A DNA stretch of 64,000 nt from Viscum album (taxonomy: Eukaryota > Streptophyta > Magnoliopsida > Santalales > Viscaceae), in assembly GCA_963277665.1 (NCBI GenBank), contig OY728123.1, positions 626,012,915 through 626,076,914 on the forward strand, in the 5' to 3' direction. Position numbers and translations under genes: made by a program. Below the pieces are notes generated by a model that was not told where the DNA came from, did no database searches, and worked only from the letters and a program-made list of their open reading frames with translations. This document shows positions 34,245-46,822 of this stretch, piece by piece (positions within the stretch are counted from its first letter, which is position 1; each line of letters opens with the position of its first letter).

Positions 34245-37200
34245 TATAAGGACCTAGACATAGACATAGAATAATATAAATTTAAGTCAGGAATTCACAT
34301 TGAGAATCTTTTAAGGTTTATAGTTCTAGATAAATAGGCCATAACTATTACATAAAAATAGTATTCTACTAAAATAGGATGCATTTCTTTTATAATATAA
34401 AACATTTGAAATTATCATGATTTATTTTTCTTATTAAAAATCTTCTTAACTTCTTCCTTTGTCATACCCATCTTTATATTCTATGAATACATTTTTAGAA
34501 CATGGGATGAGCACAAAAAGCATAGTAAGGGATATAAAATAATGAAAGAAAATATTAGTCCACGAGTATTTATAAACACATGAAATCTTATGAGTCCTGA
34601 AAAACATCATAGAAATCATAAATCATAAAGGTAACTTTTGGCATCCATATCATACTTACATTTTATCTTTCACAGCTACATTGTGGGTAACCACTATGGT
34701 TACGTTTGGAAAACCCATCATAGTATATTCCCAATATTTCTTAGGATTTACCTTGTCGTTTAACATTTTCTCATTACCTTATTCATTGGAGAGCTATAAC
34801 GAGCTCACCCACCCTCATTTTATCATGAAAAAACTTGTATACATAAACAATGAACAATAAGAATAACATAATAATAAATCACAAAATAATTATAAGTGAA
34901 AAATATAATTTCCACATTCAAATCAGAAGATAAAATTTCAAGATATTGAAATAATATATCCCTTCTAAAAACCATTTTCAATACCAAAATACATAAAAGG
35001 AATATGGTATTTATTTTTCTTTTAAAAACATTTCTAATTTTAGTGGAAGAAAAATATCAAAAAATGGTCATGGTGGTGGAAATGTCGTTGTCTCCATGTA
35101 CGTAAAAAGAACATTCCTTTAATCATTTAGTAAAATGATTCATAAAAAAATTCCTTTTGAAAACCTTTCAATAAAATTAAAATTAAAATGGGATTATTGT
35201 ACACCATATAAAATAACGAGGTTTATAACGTTAAAATATTCCTCAGTGAAAGGAGATTAATACGAAGTCCCTAACCTTGAGTCCAACTCGCCGCGTACAT
35301 TATGTATAATCCTAAATAATAAACATAGGGTAATTTATACTTAATTTAGAACCTTTTCATGTTTATTATTAATTTTATATAACTTAATTACCATTTTATA
35401 ACAATTACAAATTTATTTAATTTCATATCAGATGTTTTGTCGATATTTAGTAGTTGAGTTGAAAATGAACATGGTTTTGATGTCCCTAGTCCTTGTGGTC
35501 ATAAATCCATACTCTCTAGAATATTATTAATTAAATAATCAATAATTTATATAACAATCATACTTTTTTAAATCAAACCATTAATTATGGTTATGAAAAT
35601 TGAACAATGTTATATTCAAGAAGATAGTAGGTCCTATGTACACACGAGTAACATTTTCATTTTTCATTGATCATTACGGAAATAAGGTAATTATTATTTA
35701 ATAATTCCATAATGATCATAATATTATTAAAATAATAAAAATAATTTAAATATTCTTATACATATATATCATATATGTAATGTGGTGAATAAAAACGATT
35801 CACATTTCTTCGTGGAGGTGATAACTCACATGGTCACATGAATGAAGCTATCATGTTTATTTAAAAAAAATGTAAGAACGCAATTGAAATATTATAATTT
35901 TAAGTTGATAAATATTTCAATAATATCATATATAAAAATTTATTCCATCATTATAACTAGTCTTGATAGATAGTAATGAAAAAGAAACTATATGAGTTTG
36001 GGAGGTTGTAGTCTGCTGTACACACAAACAAAAAGTTTATTTGACATTTGATGAAATTGGAGATGGATTCAGATGATGATATTAACATAATAACATATAA
36101 GTATATTGACGATAATATATTTATTATTTTATCATAATTGGAGGATATTTTAAGGAACTGGAAGAAGAAATAACCTAGAATTACTTAAAGAAAATGATAC
36201 CTCTTATTCGGTTGATCACTCTTGAAGAACTCCTTAACACCAATAATGAGGACGTTCTGCCTAAAATAAGGCTTCAAGAATGTGTGTATGTATCTTAGGA
36301 ATGGTTTGTGAATATATTAGATAATCCAAAAGGCCTTGGATGTGTGAGTATAAGATAAGAGTGGGTAACTTTTTATAGGAGTGGGGAGGGCACCCTTAGA
36401 GACTCTTAAAATATTAAATTAATATAAATTAAATTTAAGTTCTAAATGCACCAAAAATAATTTCCCTCTTAGATACAATGATTTTTGGTTGAATATGAAT
36501 AATACAATTATAATTATACTGGGTTTTAATATATTTTTTAATTATTATCTTTTAGGTTTAACCCTTATTTAACTGTTTTTAATCTTACCATGATATTATG
36601 TTATGTACACTTTGTGGGTTAATGTAATTACCAAAAAATGTCAAAATACACAAAAAAGTACCATTTATGACATATTTGGACTTATCTTAACAATTTGGAT
36701 AAACCTTATATATTTTTTAAATTTAATATCATATAATAAAATATTTCATATTTTAAAAATACCAATAGTGTCAAATTTGACAATATTCATTAGTTGATTT
36801 TTAAAAATATCATGAAAGGAATTTAGGTTCTGAAAAACTCCATTAAATCGTCAAAAAATATGTAAAAATTATACATAAAATTATTATATGACATTAATTA
36901 TGTCAAATAATATTTATTTTATTATTTATAAAATCATTTATTTGATTATTTCATAAACAAAAAAATTACTACATCATCTTTGTGACATAAATAAATTTAA
37001 TTATATAATTTTTAAAAATTGTAAATAAATTATAATGATGTAGGATTTTTTTTAGATTTCCGATAACCACTTATAGTCGATGAGATCCCCTATCTAACTA
37101 CAAATAAAAATGCTTTACTTTTTGAAAAAACAAAGTTTAACAAAAATGCCTATTCATTGAATATAATATTATAAAAGCATTAAATTCATCCAAGTTGCTC

Positions 37201-37632
37201 CAAGTGGTCCAAAAATATACCCAAGGATTCAAATGATTGGGATAAATTCATCCAATTAAATTATGACATGTGTTATGGTAGTTTTATTATATTATAATAT
37301 TACTTTTACCTTTAACAACTTGATTTACCTTTAACCGTGGTAATAGAAATAATCACTAAAGTTACTATTCATAATTTCTAAAAATAAAGGGACCCATTTA
37401 AATAATTTAAACTTTATTACTATAAATATAGAATCTATTATTACAAATTCCAAATATATAATTGAAATATATTAATTAAAAATTATATTCTATTGTCAAA
37501 ACGAGAAAACATGTTTTTTTAAAACAAATCATGGAAAAATTGAAATGAGTTAATATCAAATTTCAATGTAAAATTATTTATAATGATTTTTTTATTAAAA
37601 TATAAAGAAATTATTTACTTATACTTTAAAAC
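34245..37632 (-). repeat. LTR H: minus-strand LTR related to A
   Basis: On the minus strand it ends GGTCCTTATA, like A's GGGGCCTTATA. It carries the U5 motif (34810-34774), the CTTAC...GCTTTTTGTGCTCATCCCATG segment near 34500, degraded stem-loops near 35655-35615 and 35850-35800, and a TATAAAAAG box near 36375. Its upstream part resembles A U3 near 37200-37400 (CAAGTTGCTCC, ACCTTTAAC). No TGTAAC end is found on its right before B2 begins, so it is probably truncated. No coding content recognised. Confidence 0.62.
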
Positions 37633-39170
37633 TGTAACACCCCAATATTCCACGGTACTCTTCGCTTAGAATAATACAGTAGCGTGTGTTGTACACAAAT
37701 TTAAGTTTAACACACCACAACTAATCAAACTAGACGTTATGAATAGTAATACACACTTTTTGAAATATTTTAAATTTTAACATTCAATATGGACTTCCTT
37801 TTTGGATTTCGAATATCGAAATTAGCTTAGGGTGAATTTTGGGTATTTTTCTGAAATCATTCAATTTTTGATGAATAGTGAAAAAACAGTGAGTTATAGT
37901 TTAATAGAAGATTTTAATTTAAATAATTATTTATTTTATTTAAATTTATTTTAGGAAAAAATAGATACATAATACCTATATAAATTCTATGTAATTCATT
38001 GGAGTCAGTTTAAAATAATTTTAGATATATAAAAATTTTATTGAACTTTTTACCGTCTTTTACCCTCTCTTAGGAGAATTTGCAAATTCACATAAAACAT
38101 AATTTTACCGCTTCTGTGAGAGTAATATTAAAAATTCAGGAGACACGGTTGATATTGTTATGAAAAATTTGGTTCAATAAGATGAAAATAATTTGTGGTG
38201 AATAGTAACTTTTTACTTTTATTTACCATGGTTAAAAGTAAATATGGTAATTAAGGGTAAAAAGTATATTATTATTACCCTAACACATGTCCTAATTCTA
38301 TTGGATAAGTATAATTCAACAAAAAACAACCTCTGGAATAAAATATGAACCTCTTTGGTCCACTTAGAATAGATTCGGACACTTATTATTATTTTATTTA
38401 CAAAAGAGTTAAAAGAGTTAAAATCAAATAAATAACAAAATAAAATTTAATATAGGGTTATATAGAAGATACAATCGACTATAAATATTCATTAGAAATA
38501 TAAAATTTTTTCCTACATAATTGTATTTTATTTATATTTTTCTAAAATTAAATAATTTAATTAATTTATGACACAATGAAGATGAAGTAATTACTTAATT
38601 AATGAAATACTGAAATAATTGATATTATAAATATCCAAATAAATGTAATTTGATACTTTTAATGAATTCCAATAATTTTATAGGTTAATATGACATATTA
38701 GGGATTTTTAGATATTTTTTTTTCAAAGTAATAATGCAGTTATGAATTCATTAAAAAAAATACAAAATTGTATCAAAATTGACATAAATGAGTTTTTAAA
38801 ACAAATATTATACTATTAATAGATATTATATTCCTAAAAATTTATGGTTCGTCCAAAATACTTATATAATGATAGGTGTATCATTAATACACCACATGGT
38901 GTTTTATTGGAAGTTTATAGTAAGTTTATTTACCATATAATATAAAAAACAAAGAGACAAGGTAAATGTAAAACTATTTAACTAAGAGATAAATCTAAAT
39001 GATAAAGTTATTATAGTGACCCAAACCTATATAATACCTATTGGTTGAGTGGGTTTCGACCAATCCCCACCTTACCCTTTATCTAATTCATTTTTTATAA
39101 ATTAGAAACTGAAAATGATCTTAATATAAAATAATATTTTAGCTTTCCCTAAGGTGCCCCTACCTTCTCT

Positions 39171-39178
39171 TATAAAAG
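39171..39178 (+). promoter_or_regulatory. TATA box of LTR B2 (TATAAAAG)
   Basis: Follows a CCCCTACCTTCTCT block, the same context as in A. The donor-like GT lies 178 bp downstream, nearly the same spacing as in A. Confidence 0.65.
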
Positions 39179-39512
39179 GACACTCACCCTTCCCTGAAAT
39201 TCACATCTTCAACGCCTTTTGGATCAAACAACCCCTTAACAAATAACCTATCAACTTTCCTCCCTTCATCCTAGAGGCCTTCCTTTAGTCATAAATCCAT
39301 GCTAAGGAGCCCTTTTGATCAAATAAAATGGAAGAACCCAAAGAAGAGGTAAACATTTCATCAACTCTTTCAGGTTCCTTTCTTCTTCCACTTCCTTTTT
39401 CTTTGTTGTTTACATTCTGAAATAATAACTCCATTATCTTCTATATACTGTGATGTTATTATAAATATGGTACAACCATATTCATTATTATATCCATCTT
39501 TTGAATTACATG

Positions 39513-39558
39513 TCACCATAAATGCGTACGTACGGCTTACCGTCTCCACGTCGTGGTG
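39513..39558 (+). other. Conserved LTR stem-loop, B2 copy 1
   Basis: CACCA and TGGTG arms enclose TGCGTACGTACGGCTTACC and GTCTCCACG. The loop is identical in wording to A copy 1, but the arms are different and still pair. Confidence 0.65.
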
Positions 39559-39706
39559 TAATTGTTATTCAATACATTATTATTTGGATGGGTATAATAA
39601 TGATGTGTAATTGATGTAAATAATAAATATAAAATGATAATTATTCTTTATATATGATATACCATTTAATTATATATTATTTTAATATCAAAATAATGAT
39701 ATTTTC

Positions 39707-39757
39707 GCCCGTGCGTACGTATGGATTACCGTCTCCACGAACCTGATGAGATCCATT
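39707..39757 (+). other. Conserved LTR stem-loop, B2 copy 2
   Basis: CGTG and CACG arms enclose CGTACGTATGGATTACC and GTCTC. It corresponds to the B1 copy at 246-288. Confidence 0.65.
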
Positions 39758-41446
39758 CCCCATTGTATCCATTCAAGACTAATTTTCATTAGATGATTAA
39801 ATTAATGTTTAAAGACATAATATATTTTTGTAAATGAATACGATACATCCCATAAATAACAAATATTACTCGCATAACAATGAATATAAAGGAAAATGAA
39901 TTTGTTAACACCCGAAACAAAGATAATACAATGATATTATTAACAAAGGAATGTTAAAAGATAATACATGATATCATAATATTGTATATGATTCATTTAT
40001 AATTTAATAACAATAATTTTACCATTATACTGGAGGTTAACCTCCCCTCGACAATGTAAAAGTACATGGTAATAGTTATTTTTGCAATCTCTTTATTATC
40101 TAAGGTTGTTTTTACGTAAGTATCTACTTGGACCTGTTTATCATCCACATCTATGTTTCTTAAAAATGTATTTCAAATCATTCTTAATATTTTATAGATA
40201 ATTGGTTAATGTAATTTATACCTTTTTTTGACTTATTATAAGACGTTTATAATAGAATATTTTTGTTGTTTTCCAAACAAAGTCCTTTATACCCTTTTGA
40301 CAAAATTAAGGTAAGAATGTATTTTTAACTTATACGGTGGGTGTGGCTATTTTCTTTCATTATAACATCATATAAGCTTCCCTTACATGATTATTATAAT
40401 ATTTAATTTTTTTTTCTTTTATAATTATATGAATTTTAAATGATTTTACAATAGAAAGAGATGTTTCTTAAAAAAATGTTTTGATTTCATCTATGTCAAC
40501 ATCCTTTGATATATTTTAAGTTTATTTGAAGTTGATATATTATGATACAAATCTTCTATATTTTATTGATGATTTTGTGATATTTTTGACTGTGGATGTG
40601 TTATTTTTATACGATTCTTGTTTTATGGATAAAGTATGGTCATTTCGAGTGCTAGTTTTAATAAGAATTTTTATGTTATGTTTAAAAAATTTCATACGAG
40701 GAATGGATTGGACTTAGAATTTGATGGGTGTAGCCCGCTATAGCTCCTCGATGCATCGATAGGTCTCATGAGACAAACTTGTGTCTTGGCAAAAGGCCTT
40801 CACAAAAACATATTTGTAGTCTTGGCACAAGGCCTTGACTATGCGGTTATGAAATTCTGGCCTTATGCATTCCATCATTAAGAATGTGGCTATTGATATT
40901 ACATTTTATTATTCGACTAGTTGAATATCAATGTGAGTAAGTAAATGGAATTATTTTATTTTATATATTCCATATTATGATTATGTTCAAGTTTAAAAGG
41001 TTTTTGTTTTAGTCTTTTACATTTCCTTAAATGTTTATGCTTATTTATAAAAGTTTCCACTATATTTTTATCATTACTGAGCATCTGAGGTCACCCCTTT
41101 CTTGGTTTTATATTTCCCAAGATGTGAAGAAGTATTTTTTGACAGAGCAGCATGGATACTTTCAGTGGATATGAGTTTGTTCTATCAAAATAATGTTGTT
41201 TTAGTGTTTAATTTTATGATGTAATGTAAACCTTATGAAGGTATCTAGTACTTCAATGCTAATAAACTAATTGTTCTCTCGAGACTTGATCTTTTGTGAT
41301 CATGCCAATGATAAGTAATTGTATGAACCCGGGTTTTTGGAACGGGTCAAAATACCGACCCTGTTTAAATTTTTTATTTATTTCCGAGGAAACTGGAGAA
41401 AATGCTATGTTTCTAGAAATTTCTAGACTAAACGCCTTGTACCTTA

Positions 41447-41865
41447 AGTACATGTCATGTATGTGTAGACGAGTGATCGGCCGTGTTCTCTCTGAGTACA
41501 TGTCGTGCAGGGACCGTGTAAAATTTTCTTACTACACGGCGTCTAGTTTTGAACACGCCGTGTATACCCTCGACCGTGTGAAGCCATACATGGCATGTAT
41601 GCCATTGGCCGAGTAGAACCAGGTACACCCCGTGTTCCCTTTGGACATGCCATGTAGGCTGGCCGTGTATGAGAAATATACATGGCCTGTGGACAAATCA
41701 GCGAGGTAGGGAAGAGGAACCACGTACATGCCATGTACCCCTAGGTACATGCCGTGTACTCATGTCGGCAGGCTCGGAATGTAAGTCGGCAGAATATTTC
41801 CGTCTTATGAACAGTTAAATGAACCATACACTACGTGTAGTCCCAAAGTAAATGTCGTGTACATT
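41447..41865. repeat. Cluster of ~12 imperfect TACACGCCGTGTA palindromes
   Basis: Copies of TACAYGNCGTGTA or close variants occur about every 20-70 bp, for example at 41449, 41497, 41535, 41552, 41586, 41722, 41743, 41826 and 41850. The spacers are unrelated to one another, so this is not a simple tandem repeat. The other LTR keeps the cluster at 46929-47363, often in better palindromic form. Dense CpG. A multi-site binding platform is possible. Confidence 0.75.
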
Positions 41866-43023
41866 CTTTTTTTTGCTAAAAATGGGCAGTTTCCCCGTAT
41901 TGAGGTAGAACCTGAATATTTTGGCTGGGTTTAGCAAACCAAGTCGGCCGAATATTCATTTGCTTCATGGTTCTTTGTCCGAACTCTGATCTGATCTCAG
42001 TTGGATGCGTTGGAACACCCTCGGTAAGGCCTTGATTCCTCTTTGGCCGTTTTGTTTGATTTTCGTTTTATAATGAGTTATAGGCATTTGAGTGGGTTTA
42101 AATCTTTTGTATATTTACCGCGTTGTAGACCGAATTGAAGGGTGTTACCGGAGTAGTAGCATCGTGTGAGTCTCATGTAGGTGGTGCATACTTCATTTTG
42201 TGTTTTCGTAGTTGTTTTGGTAATGCGGCATACATCGCGTTTTCGGGTATTTTGAGCGGGAGCCTTTTAACTGCCCTTTCATACTGTATTGCTTATTGGA
42301 CCTCTGAGATGCTTTTGGGTTTTCCCAGTTACCAGTTTGCGTGAGCAGGGCTGGGTAAGGGGTCGTTGCTCATCGGGGCATTTTGGCCGGGAGCTGCAAA
42401 ATGGGCTTAATCGAAATATGAATGTTATAAACTATTTAGTTTAATTTTTTAATGTCTGATATAAATTTTTAGAGGCATTTAAGACCTCGGTGCTGGTATG
42501 GGACAACACCCGGCATAGTGTAATTCAACTATTTAGTTTGTTTTTCCAGGTTCTGTTTTCTGGTTAAATATGTTTTCTATGAAATTGCTGGATTGCATTT
42601 TCTGGACACTTTTGGGTTGTGTTAGGCTTGGCCCGGTTACTCTTGAGTGATGCTGATCAGAGGTTGGGGATTTGCTCGAGTTACATTGGGTGGTTTTGAC
42701 CACGGGATTGGGCGTCATGGACGTCAGCTTGAGGCAGTACGACTGTCAGGTTGGGAATGGTCTGGGTTACTTGGATGGCGAGGCCATAGGATTTGAGCAA
42801 CATGGTCACAGGGACATGAGGTGTTAGACGTGTTGGTGGATCAAGACTATTTTGGGTGATTACCGCTCACTGGGACTTTGAGTAGTGCACACACTGAGAT
42901 ACTCCGTGATGAGGTGGTTTTGACCACTCGTGTGGGTAGATGACCCCATTGTTGAGGATAGGTATTTTGTTTGGGGGTTCTTGTCATAGAAATCCACGGG
43001 GGAGGTGAGGAGCCTTCAGGGAA

Positions 43024-43235
43024 TGGGCGTGCCTTCGGGACGTCGGTACTTGAGACACGAGGTGTCAGGAGGCACATGGTGCCTGGATACTATTTTTGGG
43101 AATGCCTTCGGGACGTCAGTACTTGAGACACGAGGTGTCATGAGGTACATGGTGCTATGTTACTATTTTTGGGCGTGCCTTCAGGAAGTCGGTACTTGAG
43201 ACACGAGTTGTCAGGTGGCACATGGTGCCGGGTTA
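43024..43235 (+). repeat. 73-bp tandem repeat, about 3 copies, in G 5' LTR
   Basis: Units run GGCGTGCCTTCGGGACGTCG ... CACATGGTGCC ... ACTATTTTTG. Two units remain at the truncated end of the second LTR (about 48519-48644). Confidence 0.75.
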
Positions 43236-44007
43236 TAGGACAGAGATTCCGACGTTGGCTGAAGCAGGTGATGCTCCATGGTGGATGTTGAGCACCGGTG
43301 GAGTTTGTGTTCAATTGTGCATCATACTGTTTACTGCTTTCCTTGTAAATTCATGACTACTTAAACACATGTATTTGGTACGCATCATCTGGTGGTATCC
43401 CGCTGATATTTGTCTCACACCCTGCACGGGCCCTTCGGGACGCATGTAGACTTTATGGATTTACGTGGAGGAATGAGGTGAGCTTCAGGAGCTGGGTTGT
43501 GTTAGTTATTTCATGGAGATGGTATAGACCTTGAGGTCATGCCTATATGGGTTGCTTTGTTTTTATTACTTTCTGTATTGGCATGCTTATTGTAGCTACT
43601 GTTGGTTAGCCATTGGTGCCCTTTTTATTTTCAGTTGTGTATGATCTACCCTGGACGTATGTTTTACTTTTCAATTGTAGTTACATGTTCTTAGCATGTT
43701 TTTGTGTTCATTTTCACTGTTGTTTTTTCATGTAGTGCTTCCGCTGTTTATCTATATTGAATATGCTTCCGCTCTACGGGTCTGGTTCAAGTCTGCTGAG
43801 TCTTTCTTTCCCCAAAATGTTTTCTATTATACTTGGACCAGTACCCTTATTATGATCATCGGAGAGGGTATAACCTCCCCACTATACCTAATAGACCCTC
43901 GATGCTAGTCGCATTCCTTTGGTGTTCGGGGAGGTGCGCCTAAGGTAGTGACATGAGACCCATTCGGCACTGTTCGGGTGGCTGGCCGGGTCCAGGACAT
44001 TTCAAAG

Positions 44008-44018
44008 TGGTATCAGAG
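44008..44018 (+). other. Primer-binding site of element G
   Basis: TGGTATCAGAG, an exact match to the initiator tRNA-Met complement over 11 bases, three bases after the LTR end. Confidence 0.85.
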
Positions 44019-44901
44019 AAGTTCTTGACAGGGATTTAGTAGGAGCGTTTTTCTGGAAACTAATGAGTTTGAGGTTTCTCGTTTATTTCAGTTGTTTTTA
44101 CTATTTGGGGATATGGTAGACTGGAGATAGTTTGTTACAGGGACTGGGTGTCTAGCTTGTGCATGGGTGCCTGCAGCCCCAGGTATGAGGGATGGTCCTA
44201 GTTGCCACAGGTGGGAACTACTTTGTTCTTTTTATCAAATTACAGTTTATATGATTTCCACCTCGGTGTCTCACTTGATGTGTAATGATGTTGATTTTGA
44301 TATGTGACCCTTGACCTGGTGTGGTAAGGGAGAATTAGACCTCGGCCCGGTATGGAAAGGCTGGGTTGCTTGGCTTTTGATAGGCACATTTTACGGTATT
44401 TCCATATCATAATTGCACATATGCTTTTTGAAGTGATAATTCCATGTGAATTAAATAACAAATTCAATGCTTTACATGTTTTAAAATGTGAATTGGTGAA
44501 ATTCCTGATAGAACTGATAGTTGTGAAAATGAGTATGCCATGCTTTATCTTTTATAGAATTGCATGTTGCAAGATATTTGGGTTTGACTCTTATGAGAGT
44601 AGGAAGGTACTATGACTGAGGTAGTGTCACTTTCAGGATTAGGCGACTCAGTTGTCGGTTTGAGGCAACGCGAGTTTTCGGGACGGGCATGGCCCGAGGT
44701 ACATTGATACTTGGCTCTGTTGAGGGCGGGTAAGGAGTCCATGAGGTCGGGATGCCGTGAGGCATGGGTTTCAGGGAGGGGGAGTAAGGGTACTTGTTAT
44801 GAACTGCCTTTTACAGCGTTCCTTATCTGCATAAAATATATTGATATATATATATATATGGGGTGTCTGACCATTTATGTTATTCAGCGGGTTACTCCAT
44901 C

Positions 44902-46091
44902 ATGACTCAAGGGAGCTCCAGGCAGGAGAGGATACAGTGCCACAGGATCAGGGTCAGAATTAGGTATAGGCAGAGCACGAGCTACAGGTACAGGTTCTGG
45001 GACAGGAACAGGTTCAGGATCCAGTGCAGGCAGGAAAGCAGCCGGGTCTGGCATCGTTCGGGCCGTGGTTCGACGAGCAGTTCCGAGCTAGCCTGGTACG
45101 CGTCTTGCAGGGGATTGACGGAGGCGCGCATGGTACATAGCTTTCTATGGAGTATCTGATGTGGGAGATAAATTCGTAGCACTCGCCGCTTTTTCAGGGT
45201 GAGGTTGGTCCGCAGGCAGCTGAGAACTGGATAGAGAGCATACAGATGATCTTCGAGCAGCTCGAGATGCTTCCAGGGCGGAGGGTCAAGCTGGAAACAT
45301 ACATGCTGAGAGGACCGACGAGGCGTTGGTGGGATGTACAGGTACAGGCTCGTAGGCACGAGGGACTGGCTTGGAAGGACTTCGATGGCAGGTTCTTTGA
45401 GAACTTCTACCTAGAGACATTGAGGGCAGAGAGAGCTCGGGAGTTCATCAGTCTCCAGCAGGGAGATATGTCCGTTATGGACTACGCAACTACCTTCACA
45501 GAGTTGTCCCATTTTTCACTAGGTATGGTGAGCGACGACGTAGCTAGGGTGAGGCGCTTCGATGATGGCTTACGACACGCCATTCAGATCCAGGTGAATA
45601 TCTTTCAGCTAGGTTCTTTCTCTGAGGCGGTAAATCCGGTGCTCATAGCCGAGGGAAACGAGAGAGAGAAATCTGGCTTGGGCAGGACGACAGCTTCAGG
45701 TGATGGTTCAGATAGCAGGAAGCGAGGACGAGATGAGTTCCAGCATGGCAGTCAGGCCGGGGATTCAGCTAGACCACCATGTGGTAGTTCTTCGGTTATT
45801 TGCCTCCAGTGTGGGCAGTCGGGACGTGTTCAGGCTCAGTGCAGTAGGCCTCCGAAGGAGTGCCGGGCATGTGGACTGCACAGGCATCTGGAGAGGTTTT
45901 GCAGGCAGCATTCTCAGATAGTTGGCAGGCAGGGACCGGGACAGACTGTAGCATTTGGAGTTGGTTCAGGTATGGTACCTGGAGAGGGTAGTCGAGGTTC
46001 AGCTGTGTGCAGAGGTCGTGATAGAGACGGTGGTACCCAGCTGAGGGGTCAGTGGCCGGAGACTGGAGCAGCATCCGGAGGTCAGGCGTGA
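44902..46091 (+). pseudogene. gag of element G
   Basis: An ATG at 44902 opens MTQGSSRQER in one frame. The main body is open in another frame from 45180 to 46091. It reads FQGEVGPQAAENWIESIQ, then MLRGPTRRWWDVQVQARRH, FFENFYLETLRAERAREF and LQQGDMSVMDYATTFTELS, the retrotransposon Gag domain in order. Near the end are two zinc knuckles: CLQCGQSGRVQAQC, where Arg replaces His, and CRACGLHRHLERFC, an intact CX2CX4HX4C. It would bind RNA and build particles. At least one frameshift near 45170 and a stop at 46091 break it. This is the best-preserved coding region in the window. Confidence 0.85.
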
Positions 46092-46219
46092 GGCAGCCGT
46101 GTTTCAGGCCAGGTGCACGCCGTGGAGCTGCCAGAGGCTGATCAGGCGAGTGAGCCTATGACAGTTAGAGGTACACTGTGGTGTGGCTGTGATGTCCATG
46201 TTTCATTTTTGGCATGACC
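46092..46219 (+). pseudogene. Gag-protease junction fragment of element G
   Basis: Reading through the stop at 46089-46091 in the same frame gives GQVHAVELPEADQASEPMTV and RGTLWCGCDVHVSFLA, the linker that leads into the aspartic protease of gypsy Pol. It ends at a stop before the protease active site. All downstream Pol is gone. Confidence 0.65.
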
Positions 46220-46312
46220 TATAGAGGTATGTCTGTTTTGAGTGCACGTGGTTCACATGTTCTTTTTGGACTGACTATATGCTAGTTAGTGGGATTGGAA
46301 TCATATCGGGTG

Positions 46313-46316
<4 letters not shown>

Positions 46317-46354
<38 letters not shown>
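46317..46354. repeat. (AT)19 microsatellite
   Basis: Uninterrupted AT dinucleotides. It marks the place where pol sequence should continue. Confidence 0.95.
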
Positions 46355-46357
<3 letters not shown>

Positions 46358-46480
46358 GTGTCGTGGGCTTCGGGGCATCGTGGATGCAGGTTACTTGAGG
46401 TGTCGTGAGCATCGGGGCATCGTGGATGCGGGTTACTTGAGGTGTCGTGGGAATCGGGGCATCGGGGATGCGGGTTACTT
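46355..46480 (+). repeat. 42-bp tandem repeat, 3 copies, next to the microsatellite
   Basis: Units at 46355-46396, 46397-46438 and 46439-46480 begin GAGGTGTCGTG and end GCGGGTTACTT, with a partial fourth. They differ at only a few bases. Confidence 0.9.
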
Positions 46481-46822
46481 GAGGTGGTAGGCATCAGGAC
46501 CTCGTGGAGACGGACACCGATGCAGGGCGGGTTACGTTGGGTCTCGGTAGAGACATAGGAGCACCAATGAGGTGCAGGGGTGACGATGCGTCACGGGAGG
46601 ACTATGCATCCAGGAAATAGGTTAGTAAACCTTGTTTGCTTTAAATTTTGTTTAGTTGAGACTGAGTAGGCAATTCCTATGGTGGGGATCCCTTTGAGGA
46701 ATTTATCCAAAACCTTGGGATTGGGGTAGTCCAGGTTGTTTAACTGGGATGGGCGTGTTCGGTTCCATCTCCGGGTTTCGTTTGGTAGCTCGGGGAGGAT
46801 CTACGTTAATGTGGGGAGTTTT

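Larger units (their letters stand above)
37633..41321 (+). repeat. LTR B2, cut at its 3' end by element G
   Basis: Starts TGTAACACCCCAATATTCC. Contents: a TATA box at 39171, donor-like GAAGAG|GTAAAC at 39349, two stem-loops, the U5 motif (40726-40768), a TGAGCATCTGAGGTCACCC segment and an acceptor-like TTTCCCAAG at 41121. Matches both parts of B1. It stops short of the TTACA terminus that B1 shows at 12565, where G begins. No internal region of B is seen. Confidence 0.75.
41322..44004 (+). repeat. 5' LTR of element G
   Basis: Begins TATGAACCCGGGTTTTTGG; the second LTR begins TAAGAACCCGGGTTTTTGG. Ends just before the PBS at 44008. It contains the palindrome cluster (41447-41865) and a 73-bp tandem repeat (43024-43235). 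Reading frames in the first 400 bp arise from the repeated palindromes and are not regarded as genes. Its terminal bases are uncertain by a few positions. Confidence 0.8.

Noticed and set aside
41259..41750. Several overlapping frames on both strands at the start of G
   Set aside because: They arise from the clustered palindromes, which keep frames open on both strands. The repeated HGM/HDMY-like wording simply reflects the TACATG/CATGTA motif.
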